Positions 26,936 to 36,085 of a stretch of 64,000 nucleotides of DNA are shown piece after piece. The position numbers were made by a program, and so were the translations under genes. The notes under the pieces were generated by a model that ran no database searches, was not told where the DNA came from, and saw nothing but the letters and a program-made list of their open reading frames with translations. Each line of letters starts with the position of its first letter. Position 1 is the stretch's first letter. This stretch comes from Streptomyces cynarae (GTDB lineage: Bacteria; Actinomycetota; Actinomycetes; Streptomycetales; Streptomycetaceae). The stretch covers positions 7,656,001-7,720,000 of the forward strand of contig NZ_CP106793.1 in assembly GCF_025642135.1 (NCBI RefSeq). Direction: 5' to 3'.

Positions 26936-28453
26936 TCACGACTCCGGGGTGAGCGGCTGGTAGTCGAACCAGTCGACGTGGACGGTGCCGGTCGCGGCGT
27001 AGACGCCGATGACGCGACCGGTGAAGCCGCCGGCCACCTCGGTGGACAGGTAGCGGCCGTCCAGTGCGGCCAGCGCGGTGAACGTGCCGTCCGGCTCCTC
27101 GAATCCGAGCGTGACGAGGTCGGGGCCGCTGCCCGGGTAGTCCGGCGCCGGGGTCGTGACGTCCACCCGCAGCACCACCGGGCCGGCCGGCGCGGGCCGG
27201 GACGCGACCACGCTGCGCACCGAGCCGAGGCGGGCGACCACGCGCACCTCGCTGTCGGCGACCTCCACCTCGTAGTGGTGCCGCTCGTCCAATCGCACCG
27301 CCAGGCCGCCGGCGCCCTCGGTCGCGTCGACCAGGGCGCCGGCCCGACACGCGTGGTGCTGCTGGCGGCGGCCGACGAACACCACGTCCCGGTCGTCGAG
27401 CGACGCGCCCCGGGCCCGCAGGCTCAGCCACCCGGGGCGTTCGCCGGTGGTGATCAGCTCGGCCGGGCGGTCGCGCAGCGAGACCCACTGCGGGGCGAGC
27501 CGCTCGTCGTCGAAGTCGTCGCGCACCGGCACCGGGGGCGCGGGGTGCAGCGGCCAGTTCGGGACGGTCAGCTCCAGGTCGGGTGAGCCGACCACCGGCC
27601 AACCCTCCTCGTTCCAGGTGACCGGGGCGAGGTAGGTCTCACGGCCGAGCACGTGCCAGCCGGGGGTGCCGCCGTTCGGGCGGACGCCGAGCAGTACCAG
27701 CCACCAGGAGCCGTCCGGGCCCTGTACGAGGTCGGCGTGGCCGGTGTTCTGCACCGGGTGCTCGCGGCCGCGGTGGGTGAGGATCGGATTGTGCGGGCAC
27801 GGCTCGAAGGGCCCGTTCGGGGACGTGCCACGGGCGATGGCAACGGCGTGCGCACGCTCGGTGCCGCCCTCGGCGATCATGAGGTACCAGTGCTCGCCGA
27901 TGTGGTAGAGGTGCGGGGCCTCGGGGTAGCGGGCGCCGGGGGTGCCGGACCAGACGTCCTTGGGTTCGCCGGTCACCTTGCCGGTGGTCGGGTCGAGCCG
28001 GACCTGCCGAACGCCGGCGCAGGTGCACCAGCAGGTGCCGTCCTCGTCCCAGGCGAGGTCCGGGTCGATGCCGGGCACGTCCGGCAGCCGGACGGGGTCG
28101 GACCACGGGCCGGCCGGGTCGGTGGCGGTGACGAGCAGGTTCCCGTAGCCGCTGACGTTGGTGACGATCAGGTGGAACACTCCGTCGTGGTACCGGAGGG
28201 TGGGCGCGTAGACGCCGGCGGAGGACGGCGAGTCCAGCGGGAGGGCCAGTTGCTCGGGCCGGTCCAGCGCGTTGCCGATCTGCGTCCAGTTGACCAGGTC
28301 GCGGCTGTGGAAGACCGGCACGCCCGGGAAGTACTCGAAGCTGGAGCAGGCGAGGTAGTAGTCATCGCCGACCCGGCACACCGTGGGGTCGGGGTGGAAC
28401 CCGGGGATGATCGGATTGCTGACGGCGGTGGTCGCCTGGTGCTGGTCGGGCAC
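26936..28453 (-). CDS. GH43 beta-xylosidase / alpha-L-arabinofuranosidase
   Basis: A 505-residue intracellular five-bladed propeller enzyme. The GH43 catalytic set is visible: base Asp22 in PGFHPDPTV, the pKa-modulating Asp in PGIDPDLAWD and the acid Glu in YPEAPHLY. FEYFPGVPVFHSRDLVNWT and NTGHADLVQGPDG are typical of the GH43 xylosidase branch. The C-terminal 200 residues form the usual beta-sandwich. No signal peptide. It likely trims xylo- or arabinoxylo-oligosaccharides; the exact specificity cannot be read off. Confidence 0.92.
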   Translation of the reverse strand: MPDQHQATTAVSNPIIPGFHPDPTVCRVGDDYYLACSSFEYFPGVPVFHSRDLVNWTQIGNALDRPEQLALPLDSPSSAGVYAPTLRYHDGVFHLIVTNVSGYGNLLVTATDPAGPWSDPVRLPDVPGIDPDLAWDEDGTCWCTCAGVRQVRLDPTTGKVTGEPKDVWSGTPGARYPEAPHLYHIGEHWYLMIAEGGTERAHAVAIARGTSPNGPFEPCPHNPILTHRGREHPVQNTGHADLVQGPDGSWWLVLLGVRPNGGTPGWHVLGRETYLAPVTWNEEGWPVVGSPDLELTVPNWPLHPAPPVPVRDDFDDERLAPQWVSLRDRPAELITTGERPGWLSLRARGASLDDRDVVFVGRRQQHHACRAGALVDATEGAGGLAVRLDERHHYEVEVADSEVRVVARLGSVRSVVASRPAPAGPVVLRVDVTTPAPDYPGSGPDLVTLGFEEPDGTFTALAALDGRYLSTEVAGGFTGRVIGVYAATGTVHVDWFDYQPLTPES

Positions 28454-28557
28454 ACTCGTTCCTCTCCAGGGCAGCCGGCCCTGTTCTGGTCGTCGTTCGA
28501 CGGGAGGGGCGGCCCGGCGAGGCGCCGGGCCGCCCGATGCGGTTCAACCGACAGGTG

Positions 28558-30426
28558 TCAGCCGAAGGTCCACTGCTGGTTGCTCTGGTTCGAGCCGCAG
28601 GTCCAGAGCTGCACCTTGGTGCCGTTCGCTGTGCCGAACCCGTTCACGTCCAGGCACAGCCCCGTGGCCACGTTGGTGATCGTGCCGTTGGAGTTGACGT
28701 TCCACTGCTGGTTGGCGCCGCCGGTGCACTGCCAGATCACGGCGGCGGTGCCGTTCGTCGTGCCGCTGCCGTAGTCGTCCAGGCACATCGGGGTGGAGGT
28801 GCCCGCGTAGAGGCGGAACTCCTTGGCCGAGGTGCGCGTCAGGGTCTGGGCCGTACCGCCGTTGCAGTCCCAGATCTGGGCCTGCGTCCCGGCGGTGGTG
28901 CTGCTGTTGTTGATGTCCAGGCACTTGCCCGCGCCGACCGCGTGCAGCGCGCCGGTGCTGCCGCCGCTGCTCGGGTGCATCTGCACCACCACCACCGAGT
29001 ACGGGGGAACGGTCTGGGTGGTGGCGGTGCCGCTGGTGGACGACGTGATCGACGTGCCGTTCTTCTGGTACGTGTACACGGTCGGGGCGGCCGAGGACGG
29101 TGTGAACCCGTTGTAGGACAGGGACACCGTGGTGCTGTTGTTCGGGTCCTTGTTGATCAGCATCACGTTCACGTCGCCGTTGCCGCGGTGCACCGCGTGC
29201 GCGGAGATCAGCGAGGTGGAGCTGCTGGTCTGGATCAGCGAGTCGCCGGACTGGGCCAGCTTGCTGATCATCGAGATGCCGTAGTAGGGCGCGAACGGGG
29301 TGTCCACCGCCGGCTCGCAGGACGCGCCGCTGGAGAGCACGCCCCCGTCGCCGTAGTCGGTGGCACCGTCCACAGTGGTCACCTGGGAGCAGTCGGTGCC
29401 GTTGTGCATGGCCCAGTAGTCGACCGTGAACGCGCCGTTCTCCGCCCAGGTCAGCATCTGGTCAGGGGTGAACAACGCGTTCGGGGCGGTGTCCTTGTCC
29501 CTGTCGGGGGCTGTCTCGGTGATGGCGATGCCCACGTTCGGCGCGTTGCTGCCGGCGTACTGGTTGATCAGCGACCGCACCGTGGCGGCCATGTCCGGGA
29601 CCTGGCCCTGCGGCTTGGTCAGCAGATCGGCTTCGCTGGTGCTCGACGGGTAGTGGTGCACGATCACGAAGTCGATCTTCGGGCCGGCGATCGACAGGAC
29701 CGTGTGGTTCCAGTCCATGGTGTCGCCGGGGCCGACGATGCCGTCCGGCCAGCTCCCGGGCGTGGTGAGCACCGCCCCGATCTTGATGCTGGGGTCGACC
29801 GCCTTCATCGCCGAGATGAACTGCAGGAGGTTGTTGGCGTAGGTGGTGGCGCTGTGGCTGGAGTGCTTGTCCGTCTCCCACTGCGCGCCGTACTCGCCGT
29901 TGCCGGGGATCTCGTTGCCGATCTCCCAGTACTTGACGCCGTAGCCCTTGGTGATGTTGGCGTACCGCACCCAGCCGGCCGCCTCCTGCGGAGTGCCCGA
30001 CCCGTAGTCCGCGGTGATGATCGGCTGCGCGTGCGCCGCCCGGACGGTGCCCATGAACGAGTCGAAGTCGGTGTTCGGGGCGACGAAGGCCCCGTCGGCG
30101 GTGTTGGTCTGCCAGTGGTAGATGTCGGCGTAGCTGCCGCCCGGGTAGCGCATCATCCCGACACCGGCGTTGCTGAGCAGGCCGGGGATGTCCGAGCGGT
30201 TCATGTTGGCGTCGTAGACCTGGGTGTTCAGGCCGGGGGTGGTGGACGAGTAGTTCGCCAGCCAGTGGGTGGTGTCGACCGTCACCGTCGCCGAGGTGGT
30301 GGCGGTGGCGGCGGTGGCTGCCGGGGCGGCGGTGAGCGCGCCGACGGACAGGGCGGCGGCGGTGAGCGTCAGAGCGGCGGCTGGGGCGAGCAGGCGATCA
30401 CGCGCCGCGCGCAGGAACCGTTTCAC
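28558..30426 (-). CDS. Secreted arabinofuranosidase-like glycoside hydrolase with ricin-type lectin domain
   Basis: A 622-residue exported enzyme. Signal peptide about residues 1-40. The catalytic part is clan GH-A like: NAGVGMMRYPGGSYADIYHW, acid/base Glu172 in WEIGNEIPG, nucleophile candidate Glu304 in IAITETAPD. It resembles Streptomyces proteins annotated as alpha-L-arabinofuranosidases, but family membership (GH51-like or other) is not certain. A beta-sandwich ends near VVVVQMHPSSGG, and residues about 495-622 form a ricin B trefoil. The GTG at 30426 has GGAGGG just upstream. It is the first gene of the minus-strand hydrolase run. Confidence 0.82.
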   Translation of the reverse strand: MKRFLRAARDRLLAPAAALTLTAAALSVGALTAAPAATAATATTSATVTVDTTHWLANYSSTTPGLNTQVYDANMNRSDIPGLLSNAGVGMMRYPGGSYADIYHWQTNTADGAFVAPNTDFDSFMGTVRAAHAQPIITADYGSGTPQEAAGWVRYANITKGYGVKYWEIGNEIPGNGEYGAQWETDKHSSHSATTYANNLLQFISAMKAVDPSIKIGAVLTTPGSWPDGIVGPGDTMDWNHTVLSIAGPKIDFVIVHHYPSSTSEADLLTKPQGQVPDMAATVRSLINQYAGSNAPNVGIAITETAPDRDKDTAPNALFTPDQMLTWAENGAFTVDYWAMHNGTDCSQVTTVDGATDYGDGGVLSSGASCEPAVDTPFAPYYGISMISKLAQSGDSLIQTSSSTSLISAHAVHRGNGDVNVMLINKDPNNSTTVSLSYNGFTPSSAAPTVYTYQKNGTSITSSTSGTATTQTVPPYSVVVVQMHPSSGGSTGALHAVGAGKCLDINNSSTTAGTQAQIWDCNGGTAQTLTRTSAKEFRLYAGTSTPMCLDDYGSGTTNGTAAVIWQCTGGANQQWNVNSNGTITNVATGLCLDVNGFGTANGTKVQLWTCGSNQSNQQWTFG

Positions 30427-30603
30427 GAAACCCTCCATTGGGTCGTGGTTCGGGCAGGGATGTGGTGGTGCTCCCGCCTGCGGAACGGCGGGTTTCCAGC
30501 CGTGCGCCCAGGCACGGCAGGCAGGGGTGGGGGGTGGAGCCCTCATCGCACTGTGGGGCGGCCCCGTGGGGTGGGCGCGGGTCGGTTCAGGGGTGGGCGC
30601 GGG

Positions 30604-32697
30604 TCAGCTCAGGCGGAGCAGGACGGCCGACGGGGCCGTGGGCAGGGTCAGCGTGAGTTCCGCCGTACCGGGGTTCCAGGCGGTGGTGACGCGGGTTTCG
30701 GCGGGGAAGACCGGTGTCGCGACCGCCGGGGTGTCCCGCAGGTGCGGCAGGTGCAGGGTGGTGGTCGGGCCGGCGCCGGGGCGGCGCCACGCGGTCAGGT
30801 AGGTGGTGGCCGGGGTGCGCAGGGCCAGCGCCACCCAGGGGTCGTCCCAGGCCGGCAGGCCCAGCGGCCACACCGGCAGCGCGCCCGGCAGGTCGGCGCG
30901 CAGGTCGCGGTAGACCGCCACCGCCTGGTGCACCAGGGCGCGCGCCTCCGGTCCCAGGCCGGCCGGCTGCCCGGACAGGTGGATCCGCCCGAGCAGCGCG
31001 CTCACCAGGGTGAACGCCACCTCGTCCGGGGTGTCGTCGGGCTGCGGGTAGGCCCACACGGCGCCCTGCTCGGGGGTGACGGCGGTCGGCGCGGCAGCCG
31101 CGATCGGCGCGTAGTGCAGCAGGTTCTGCTGGTCGCTGGTGGACAGCAGTTGCATACGGGACAGCAACGCCTGGTCCGCGCGCATGCCGCCGGACGCGCA
31201 GTCCTCCAGCACCAGGTGCGGGTGCCGGTCCAGCACGCCGTCCAGCCAGGCCAGGTGCGCCCGGTGGTGGCCGAGCGCCCCGGCGGCCGGGACCTCGGCG
31301 GGGTGGCCGGAGGTGCCGGTGCCGGCGTCGATGTTGTGGTCCAGCTTCAGGTAGCCGACGCCCCAGTCGCCGACCAGCCGGTCCACCACGGCGTCCAGGT
31401 GGGCGCGGGCGGCCGGGTGCCGGAGGTCGAGCTGGTACCGCCCGGTCTCCACCACCCGCACGCCGTCGCGGCGGAAGAACGCCTCGTCCGGCAGCGCCGT
31501 GGCGATCGGGCTGCGCACCCCGACCACCTCGGGCTCCAGCCACAGGCCGGGCACCATGCCGCGCTCGCGGATCCGGTCCAGCACCTCGTGGATGCCGCGC
31601 GGACCGGGGAACCGGGTGGTGGACGGCTCCCACTCGCCGACGCCGTCCCACCAGCCGGCGCTGTCGTCGTACCAGCCGGCGTCGATCACGAAGTACTCCG
31701 CGCCGGCGTCCGCGGCGGCGTCCACCAGCGGCAGCAGCTTCTCGGTGGTCGGGTCGCCCATCAGGCAGTTCATGTAGTCGTTGAAGATCACCGGAAGGTT
31801 CTCGTGGTCCGGGTGCGGGCGGCGGCTCGCGCGGCGGTAGCGGGTCAGCGCGCCGAACGCGTCGTCCAGCCGGTCGCCGAACGCCACCGACACCGGCACC
31901 GCGCGGAACTCGCCGCCCGGTTCCAGCGGGTGCCGCCAGCCGTGGTCGGCGTCGGTGGGGCCGGACAGCGCCAGGTAGGCGGTGTCGTGCCGTTCGCCGC
32001 AGTCCCAGCGCCAGCCGCCGCCGTTGTGCTCGACCTGCCACACCCAGGCGCGGCCGGACGCGCGGTCGGACAGCGCGCCCATCGGCAGGTGTCCGCAGCT
32101 GGACCAGGTGCCCTGCCCGGCCAGCGCGAACGAGCCCTTGCCGTACCCGTACCGGACCCGCCCGCTGAGCTGGGGCAGCGCCGCCCGCAGCGGCCGGCGC
32201 TGCCAGCGGAACTCGGCGAGCCAGTCGTTGTCGGCCCACCACACGTCGGCGGTGTCCAGGTCGACGTCGGTGATGCCGCCGAGGACCAGCGAGGTCACCG
32301 ACTCGAGGTGCAGGGTGCCGACGCCCTCGTTGCGCAGCGTCACCTCGGCGCGCAGGGCCGGCACGCCGTCCGGGGACCGGTACACCACCTCGGCGACCAG
32401 CCCGGTGTCCGGGTCGTGAAGCGCCACGGTGAGCACATGCCACCCGCCCTCGCGGATGACGTGGTGCGCGCGGTGCCGCAGCCGCGTGCCGAGGGCGCTG
32501 TCCACCAGGCGGTGGCTGGACCAGAACCGGCCGTGGCCGGTGGCGGTGACCTCGACCAGCGGCAGCGCGCCGTCCCCGGCCGGGTCGGAGGGCGCGCCCA
32601 GGTCGAGTCGGGTGGTGCCGTCGGCGGCGATGCGCAGGTCGAGCCGCAACGCGTCGTGGCCCCAGCTGAGGGTCTGGTGGGCCGGCGTGGCGGTCAC
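30604..32697 (-). CDS. GH36 alpha-galactosidase
   Basis: A 697-residue cytoplasmic enzyme. The N-terminal beta-supersandwich is followed by the TIM barrel: FVIDAGWYDD, GLWLEPEVV, nucleophile Asp453 in YLKLDHNID and acid/base Asp508 in EDCASGGMRAD, with STSDQQN after. The length is normal for GH36. The GTG start at 32697 overlaps the stop of the small GH31-like frame (GTGA) with GGAGG 7 nt upstream, so its translation is probably coupled to that remnant. Expected substrates are galactose-capped hemicellulose oligosaccharides (xyloglucan or galactomannan). Confidence 0.92.
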   Translation of the reverse strand: MTATPAHQTLSWGHDALRLDLRIAADGTTRLDLGAPSDPAGDGALPLVEVTATGHGRFWSSHRLVDSALGTRLRHRAHHVIREGGWHVLTVALHDPDTGLVAEVVYRSPDGVPALRAEVTLRNEGVGTLHLESVTSLVLGGITDVDLDTADVWWADNDWLAEFRWQRRPLRAALPQLSGRVRYGYGKGSFALAGQGTWSSCGHLPMGALSDRASGRAWVWQVEHNGGGWRWDCGERHDTAYLALSGPTDADHGWRHPLEPGGEFRAVPVSVAFGDRLDDAFGALTRYRRASRRPHPDHENLPVIFNDYMNCLMGDPTTEKLLPLVDAAADAGAEYFVIDAGWYDDSAGWWDGVGEWEPSTTRFPGPRGIHEVLDRIRERGMVPGLWLEPEVVGVRSPIATALPDEAFFRRDGVRVVETGRYQLDLRHPAARAHLDAVVDRLVGDWGVGYLKLDHNIDAGTGTSGHPAEVPAAGALGHHRAHLAWLDGVLDRHPHLVLEDCASGGMRADQALLSRMQLLSTSDQQNLLHYAPIAAAAPTAVTPEQGAVWAYPQPDDTPDEVAFTLVSALLGRIHLSGQPAGLGPEARALVHQAVAVYRDLRADLPGALPVWPLGLPAWDDPWVALALRTPATTYLTAWRRPGAGPTTTLHLPHLRDTPAVATPVFPAETRVTTAWNPGTAELTLTLPTAPSAVLLRLS

Positions 32698-32936
32698 AGC
32701 GCCACCTCCGCCCCGGCATCCGCGGCGTCGCGGACATGCTGCCGCTCGCCCACGTGGAGGTAGTCGCGCGGGATCGGGTACGCCGCCTCGCCGTACGACC
32801 AGACCTCGTTGTGCAGGCCGGTCATCGCCGGCTCGGGCGTCCGCTCGGGGCCGGGCAAGCTGTGCGGGGGCGCGGGCGGGACAACGGGAGTCCCTGGTCC
32901 CACAGGGGGGTGAGGGACGTCGAAGTACGGGGACAT
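32694..32936 (-). pseudogene. Remnant of a GH31 glycosidase gene, 80 codons
   Basis: The frame has its own ribosome site (AGGAG, 9 nt before the ATG) but encodes only 80 residues. Residues 38-64 (MTGLHNEVWSYGEAAYPIPR and onward) match the late-barrel segment of the GH31 enzyme at 22998 (MTGGPNEVWSYGERAYGILR). The preceding Pro-rich 37 residues and the end DAADAGAEVAL do not fit that family. The likely origin is internal deletion of a second GH31 gene. The surviving frame still ends in a GTGA overlap with GH36 and may serve to couple its translation. Confidence 0.7.
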
Positions 32937-33038
32937 ACGGGGCTTCTCCTGAAGTCTGGGGCCGGGAAGTTGCTGCCGCGGGCGCGCTCGACCGGCACCG
33001 CGCGGGTGCGGTGGGCCGGATTCGGGCCGGTGCCGGTG

Positions 33039-34061
33039 CTACCGCGGCGCGGAGCCGGTGCTCTGGCGGACGGTCAGGGTCGGTGTCAGCAGGACGCGTT
33101 CGTCGAGCGGTTGTTCGCCGCGTTCGGCCGCGGTCATCCGGCGCATGAGCTGTTCGACGGCCACTTGGCCGAGTTCCTTGGCCGGGCCGGTCACGGCGGT
33201 GAGGGTCGGCACGTGCTGTTCGGCAAGGTGTGCCGGGCACAGGGCGACGACGGAGACGTCCTCGGGGACGGAGCGTCCGCTGGTTCGCAGCAAGTCGAGC
33301 AGGTGTCCGATCGCCGCCTCGTTCTGCACGACGAAGCCGGTGGTGCTGGGCCGGTCGCCGAGGATGCGGGTGAAGGTCCCGGCTGTGCTTTCGTAGGTGC
33401 CCTCGCAGGGGCGGTGCAGGAAGCGCAGGCCGCGTTGTGCGGCTCGTTCGCGGAATCCGGCCAGGGTGCTCTCGGCGTAGGCGGCGCGGCGCTGGTAGAC
33501 GCCCGGGCCGTAGCCGATGAAGGCGATCTCGTGGTGGCCGAGGTCGGCGAGGTGGTCCGCGCACAGTGCGCCGGCGGTGGCGAAGTCGTGGTCGACGCAG
33601 GAGAGGCCGCTGGGGTCGTCGGGCAGGCCGATCAGGACGGCCTGGGTGGGCCGGCCGCGGACGAGGGGGATGCGTGCGTCGTCGAGTTGGACGTCCATGA
33701 GGATCACCCCGTCGGCCAGTCCGCTGGCGGCGACCCGGTGCACGCCTTCGGGGCCTTCGTGGTTGGTGATCAGCAGGGTGTCGTAGCCGTGCCGGCGGGC
33801 CCGGATGGTGACGGAGATGGCGATCTCCATCATGATCGGGACGTAGACGTCGGTGCGCAGCGGCACGACCAGGGCCAGGACGTGCGAGCGGCGTCCGGCC
33901 AGCGCTCTGGCACCGGCGTTGGGGTGGTAGCCGAGTTCGATGACGGAACGCTCGACACGGCGCCGGGTCGCGGCGGAGATCGTGCGCTTGCCGCTGAAGG
34001 CGTAGCTGACAGTGCTGGTCGACACTCCGGCATGCCGGGCTACGTCGGCGATGGTCACCAT
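33039..34061 (-). CDS. LacI-family regulator next to the oligosaccharide ABC transporter
   Basis: A 340-residue repressor. The HTH is ADVARHAGVSTSTVSYAFSG (residues 5-24), with the hinge NAGARALAGRRSHVLALVVP and a sugar-binding fold including ADGVILMDVQ and the C-terminal LTAVTGPAKELGQVAVEQL. It lies between the LplB/LplC-type transporter operon and the GH36 unit, on the same strand. It is a candidate for binding the GTCGA-n-GCGC palindromes in the transporter/GH3 divergent promoter. The ligand is unknown. Confidence 0.9.
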   Translation of the reverse strand: MVTIADVARHAGVSTSTVSYAFSGKRTISAATRRRVERSVIELGYHPNAGARALAGRRSHVLALVVPLRTDVYVPIMMEIAISVTIRARRHGYDTLLITNHEGPEGVHRVAASGLADGVILMDVQLDDARIPLVRGRPTQAVLIGLPDDPSGLSCVDHDFATAGALCADHLADLGHHEIAFIGYGPGVYQRRAAYAESTLAGFRERAAQRGLRFLHRPCEGTYESTAGTFTRILGDRPSTTGFVVQNEAAIGHLLDLLRTSGRSVPEDVSVVALCPAHLAEQHVPTLTAVTGPAKELGQVAVEQLMRRMTAAERGEQPLDERVLLTPTLTVRQSTGSAPR

Positions 34062-34093
34062 CGTGGTGTCCTGCCCTCATTTCCTCGGATGTG

Positions 34094-34141
34094 GGAAGCG
34101 GCCCTGCCACGCGGCGGGGTTGGGCGCACGGGGCCGCTTCC
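34094..34141 (-). terminator. Terminator of the ABC transporter operon
   Basis: A perfect 11-bp stem, GGAAGCGGCCC with GGGCCGCTTCC, and a 26-nt loop lie between the last permease gene (stop at 34173) and the lacI start at 34061, separating the two transcripts. Confidence 0.65.
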
Positions 34142-34172
34142 GGTCTGCGGGGTGGTACGGCGGCCGATCACG

Positions 34173-35141
34173 TCAGCCCTTGATCGCTCCGGTCAGTACG
34201 CCGGTGCGGAAGTGCTTCTGGACGAACGGGTAGACGATCAGGAGCGGGATCAGGGTCAGCACCACGACCGCCATCTGCAGGGACAGCGGCGCCGTTTGGG
34301 CGTGGGCGCTGCCGAAGCCGGCGTTGACCGAGCCGGGCAGTCCGACGCCACGGTTGACATAGGTGAGCAGGACATACTGCAGCGGCCACTTCTGGCTGTC
34401 CGTGGGCATGTAGAGCATCACGTTGAAGAAGGCGTTCCAGTAGCCCACTGCGTAGAAGAGGGCGACCACGGCGGTCACGGCGCGCGAGGTGGGCAGGACG
34501 ACGGACCACAGGATCCGCCAGTCGCCTGCGCCGTCGAGCCGGGCCGCGTCGATGAGCTCGCCGGAGGTCTCGGAGTAGAAGGCGCGCAGGATCAGGATGT
34601 TGAACACCGAGACCGCGCTGGGCAGGATCAGTGCCCAGTACTTGCCGTAGCCGCCGAGGTCGGTGACGACCAGGAAGGTGGGGATCAGGCCGCCGTTGAC
34701 GAACATCGTGACGATCAGCAGCAACAGCAGGAAGCGGTGTGCGAAGGAGCGAGGCCGGGACAGGCCGTAGGCGCACATGACCGACACGGCCATCGAGACC
34801 GCGGTGCCGATCAAGGTGATGCCCAGGCTCACCAGCAGCGAGGTCCGCACGGTCGGGTCGAGGAGCATCTCGCGGTACGGCTCCACGGTCAGGCCGTCCG
34901 GCCAGATCACCAGGCCCCCGGCCCGGTTGATCGCCCCGGGAGTGGAGAAGCTGGTCACCAGGATGATCCAGATGGGGACCAACACCACCGCGACGACCCC
35001 GATCAGGGTCAGTCCCTTGACGGTCTGTCCGACGACGGTGGGCGGCTCCTCCCACGGCGGGCGTGCCGATCCGGCCTTGTTGCCGCGGGCCTGAGCCGCC
35101 GCTCCGGCGCGGGTGGGGCTGATGCTGAGGGTGTTGGTCAT
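34173..35141 (-). CDS. Carbohydrate ABC transporter permease (LplC/MalG type)
   Basis: A 322-residue membrane permease of the oligosaccharide importer class. About six helices are seen after a cytosolic N-terminus, with the coupling motif EAA-like segment ELIDAARLDGAGDWRILWSVVLP and the C-terminal QKHFRTGVLTGAIKG, the signature end of the LplC group. The ATG overlaps the stop of the preceding permease (ATGA). No ATPase gene accompanies the set, so a shared MsiK-type ATPase from elsewhere is expected, as is usual in Streptomyces. Confidence 0.92.
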   Translation of the reverse strand: MTNTLSISPTRAGAAAQARGNKAGSARPPWEEPPTVVGQTVKGLTLIGVVAVVLVPIWIILVTSFSTPGAINRAGGLVIWPDGLTVEPYREMLLDPTVRTSLLVSLGITLIGTAVSMAVSVMCAYGLSRPRSFAHRFLLLLLIVTMFVNGGLIPTFLVVTDLGGYGKYWALILPSAVSVFNILILRAFYSETSGELIDAARLDGAGDWRILWSVVLPTSRAVTAVVALFYAVGYWNAFFNVMLYMPTDSQKWPLQYVLLTYVNRGVGLPGSVNAGFGSAHAQTAPLSLQMAVVVLTLIPLLIVYPFVQKHFRTGVLTGAIKG

Positions 35142-36085
35142 TTGCGGTACAACCCGTCTTCGCCGAAGGCGTGCGCCAGCTTGTTGGCACCCCAGATGAG
35201 CAGCAGTGAGATCACGCTCTTGAACAGCCCGGCAGCCGCTCCGTAGCTGTAGTTGTTGGTGGCGATGCCGTAGTAGAAGGAGAAGGTGTCCAGTACGTCC
35301 GCGGACGAGTGGCCCACCGCGTCACGCTGGATCAGGAACTGCTCGAAGCCCACCGACAGCGCGTTGCCCAGCCGCAGGACCAGCATCAGCACGATCACTC
35401 CGCGCATGCCGGGCAGGGTGATGTGCCACATCCGCCGCCAGCGACCCGCGCCGTCGGCTGCGGCGGCCTCGTACAGCTCCCTGTTGATGCCGGCCAGTGC
35501 GGCAAGGAAGACGATGATCCCCCAGCCGGCCTCCTTCCACACCGCCTGGCTGGTGACCAGCAGGGCGAAGGTGTGCGGGTTGGTCATGATGTCCCATGTG
35601 CTCATGCCGTGCGAGCGCAGGTACTGGTTGAGCAGGCCGGCGCCGCCGAGCATCTGCTGGAAGATGGTGATCGTGAGCACCCACGAGAAGAAGTGCGGCA
35701 GGTAGACCACGGACTGGATGAAGTTGCGCACCCGTGTGCTGAGCACCGTGTTCAGCAGCAGGGCCAGCACGATGGGGATCGGGAAGAACAGGATCAGCTG
35801 GACGAAGCTGAGGTAGATCGTGTTCTTCAGCGAGTCCCAGAACTGCGCATCGTGGAACAGCTGGCGGAACTGGTCGAATCCCACCCACTGGCTGTGCCAG
35901 ACTCCGACCAGCGGGTCGTAGTCCTGGAACGCGGTGGCCAGGCCGAACAGCGGCGCGTAGTTGAAGACCAGCAGCAGCGCGATCGAGGGCACGGTCATCA
36001 GGAGCAGCGTCCTGTCGCGCCGTATCCTCATCCGCCAGTTCAGCTGCACAGGGCGTCCCGTGTCCTGCGACTGCTGGACGCTCAC
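35138..36085 (-). CDS. Carbohydrate ABC transporter permease (LplB type)
   Basis: A 315-residue membrane permease partnering the LplC-type subunit. It has six helices starting LLLMTVPSIALLLVFNYAPLFG, the coupling loop ELYEAAAADGAGRWRRMWHITLP and the LplB-group end LLIWGANKLAHAFGEDGLYRK. The GTG at 36085 overlaps the stop of the binding-protein gene (GTGA), so translation is coupled through the three genes. An in-frame ATG at 36127 lies inside the upstream gene and is less likely. Confidence 0.92.
   Translation of the reverse strand: MSVQQSQDTGRPVQLNWRMRIRRDRTLLLMTVPSIALLLVFNYAPLFGLATAFQDYDPLVGVWHSQWVGFDQFRQLFHDAQFWDSLKNTIYLSFVQLILFFPIPIVLALLLNTVLSTRVRNFIQSVVYLPHFFSWVLTITIFQQMLGGAGLLNQYLRSHGMSTWDIMTNPHTFALLVTSQAVWKEAGWGIIVFLAALAGINRELYEAAAADGAGRWRRMWHITLPGMRGVIVLMLVLRLGNALSVGFEQFLIQRDAVGHSSADVLDTFSFYYGIATNNYSYGAAAGLFKSVISLLLIWGANKLAHAFGEDGLYRK

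Noticed and set aside
28537..32763. A 1408-codon plus-strand open frame
   Set aside because: It is antisense to the arabinofuranosidase-like and GH36 genes, which have catalytic motifs; its composition (Val/Gly/Arg/His-rich, no domains) is a GC-skew artefact.
32698..34110. Upstream extension of GH36 to a 1168-residue protein
   Set aside because: The extra part lies in the wrong frame of the lacI gene and the GH31 remnant; the GTG at 32697 has a proper ribosome site.
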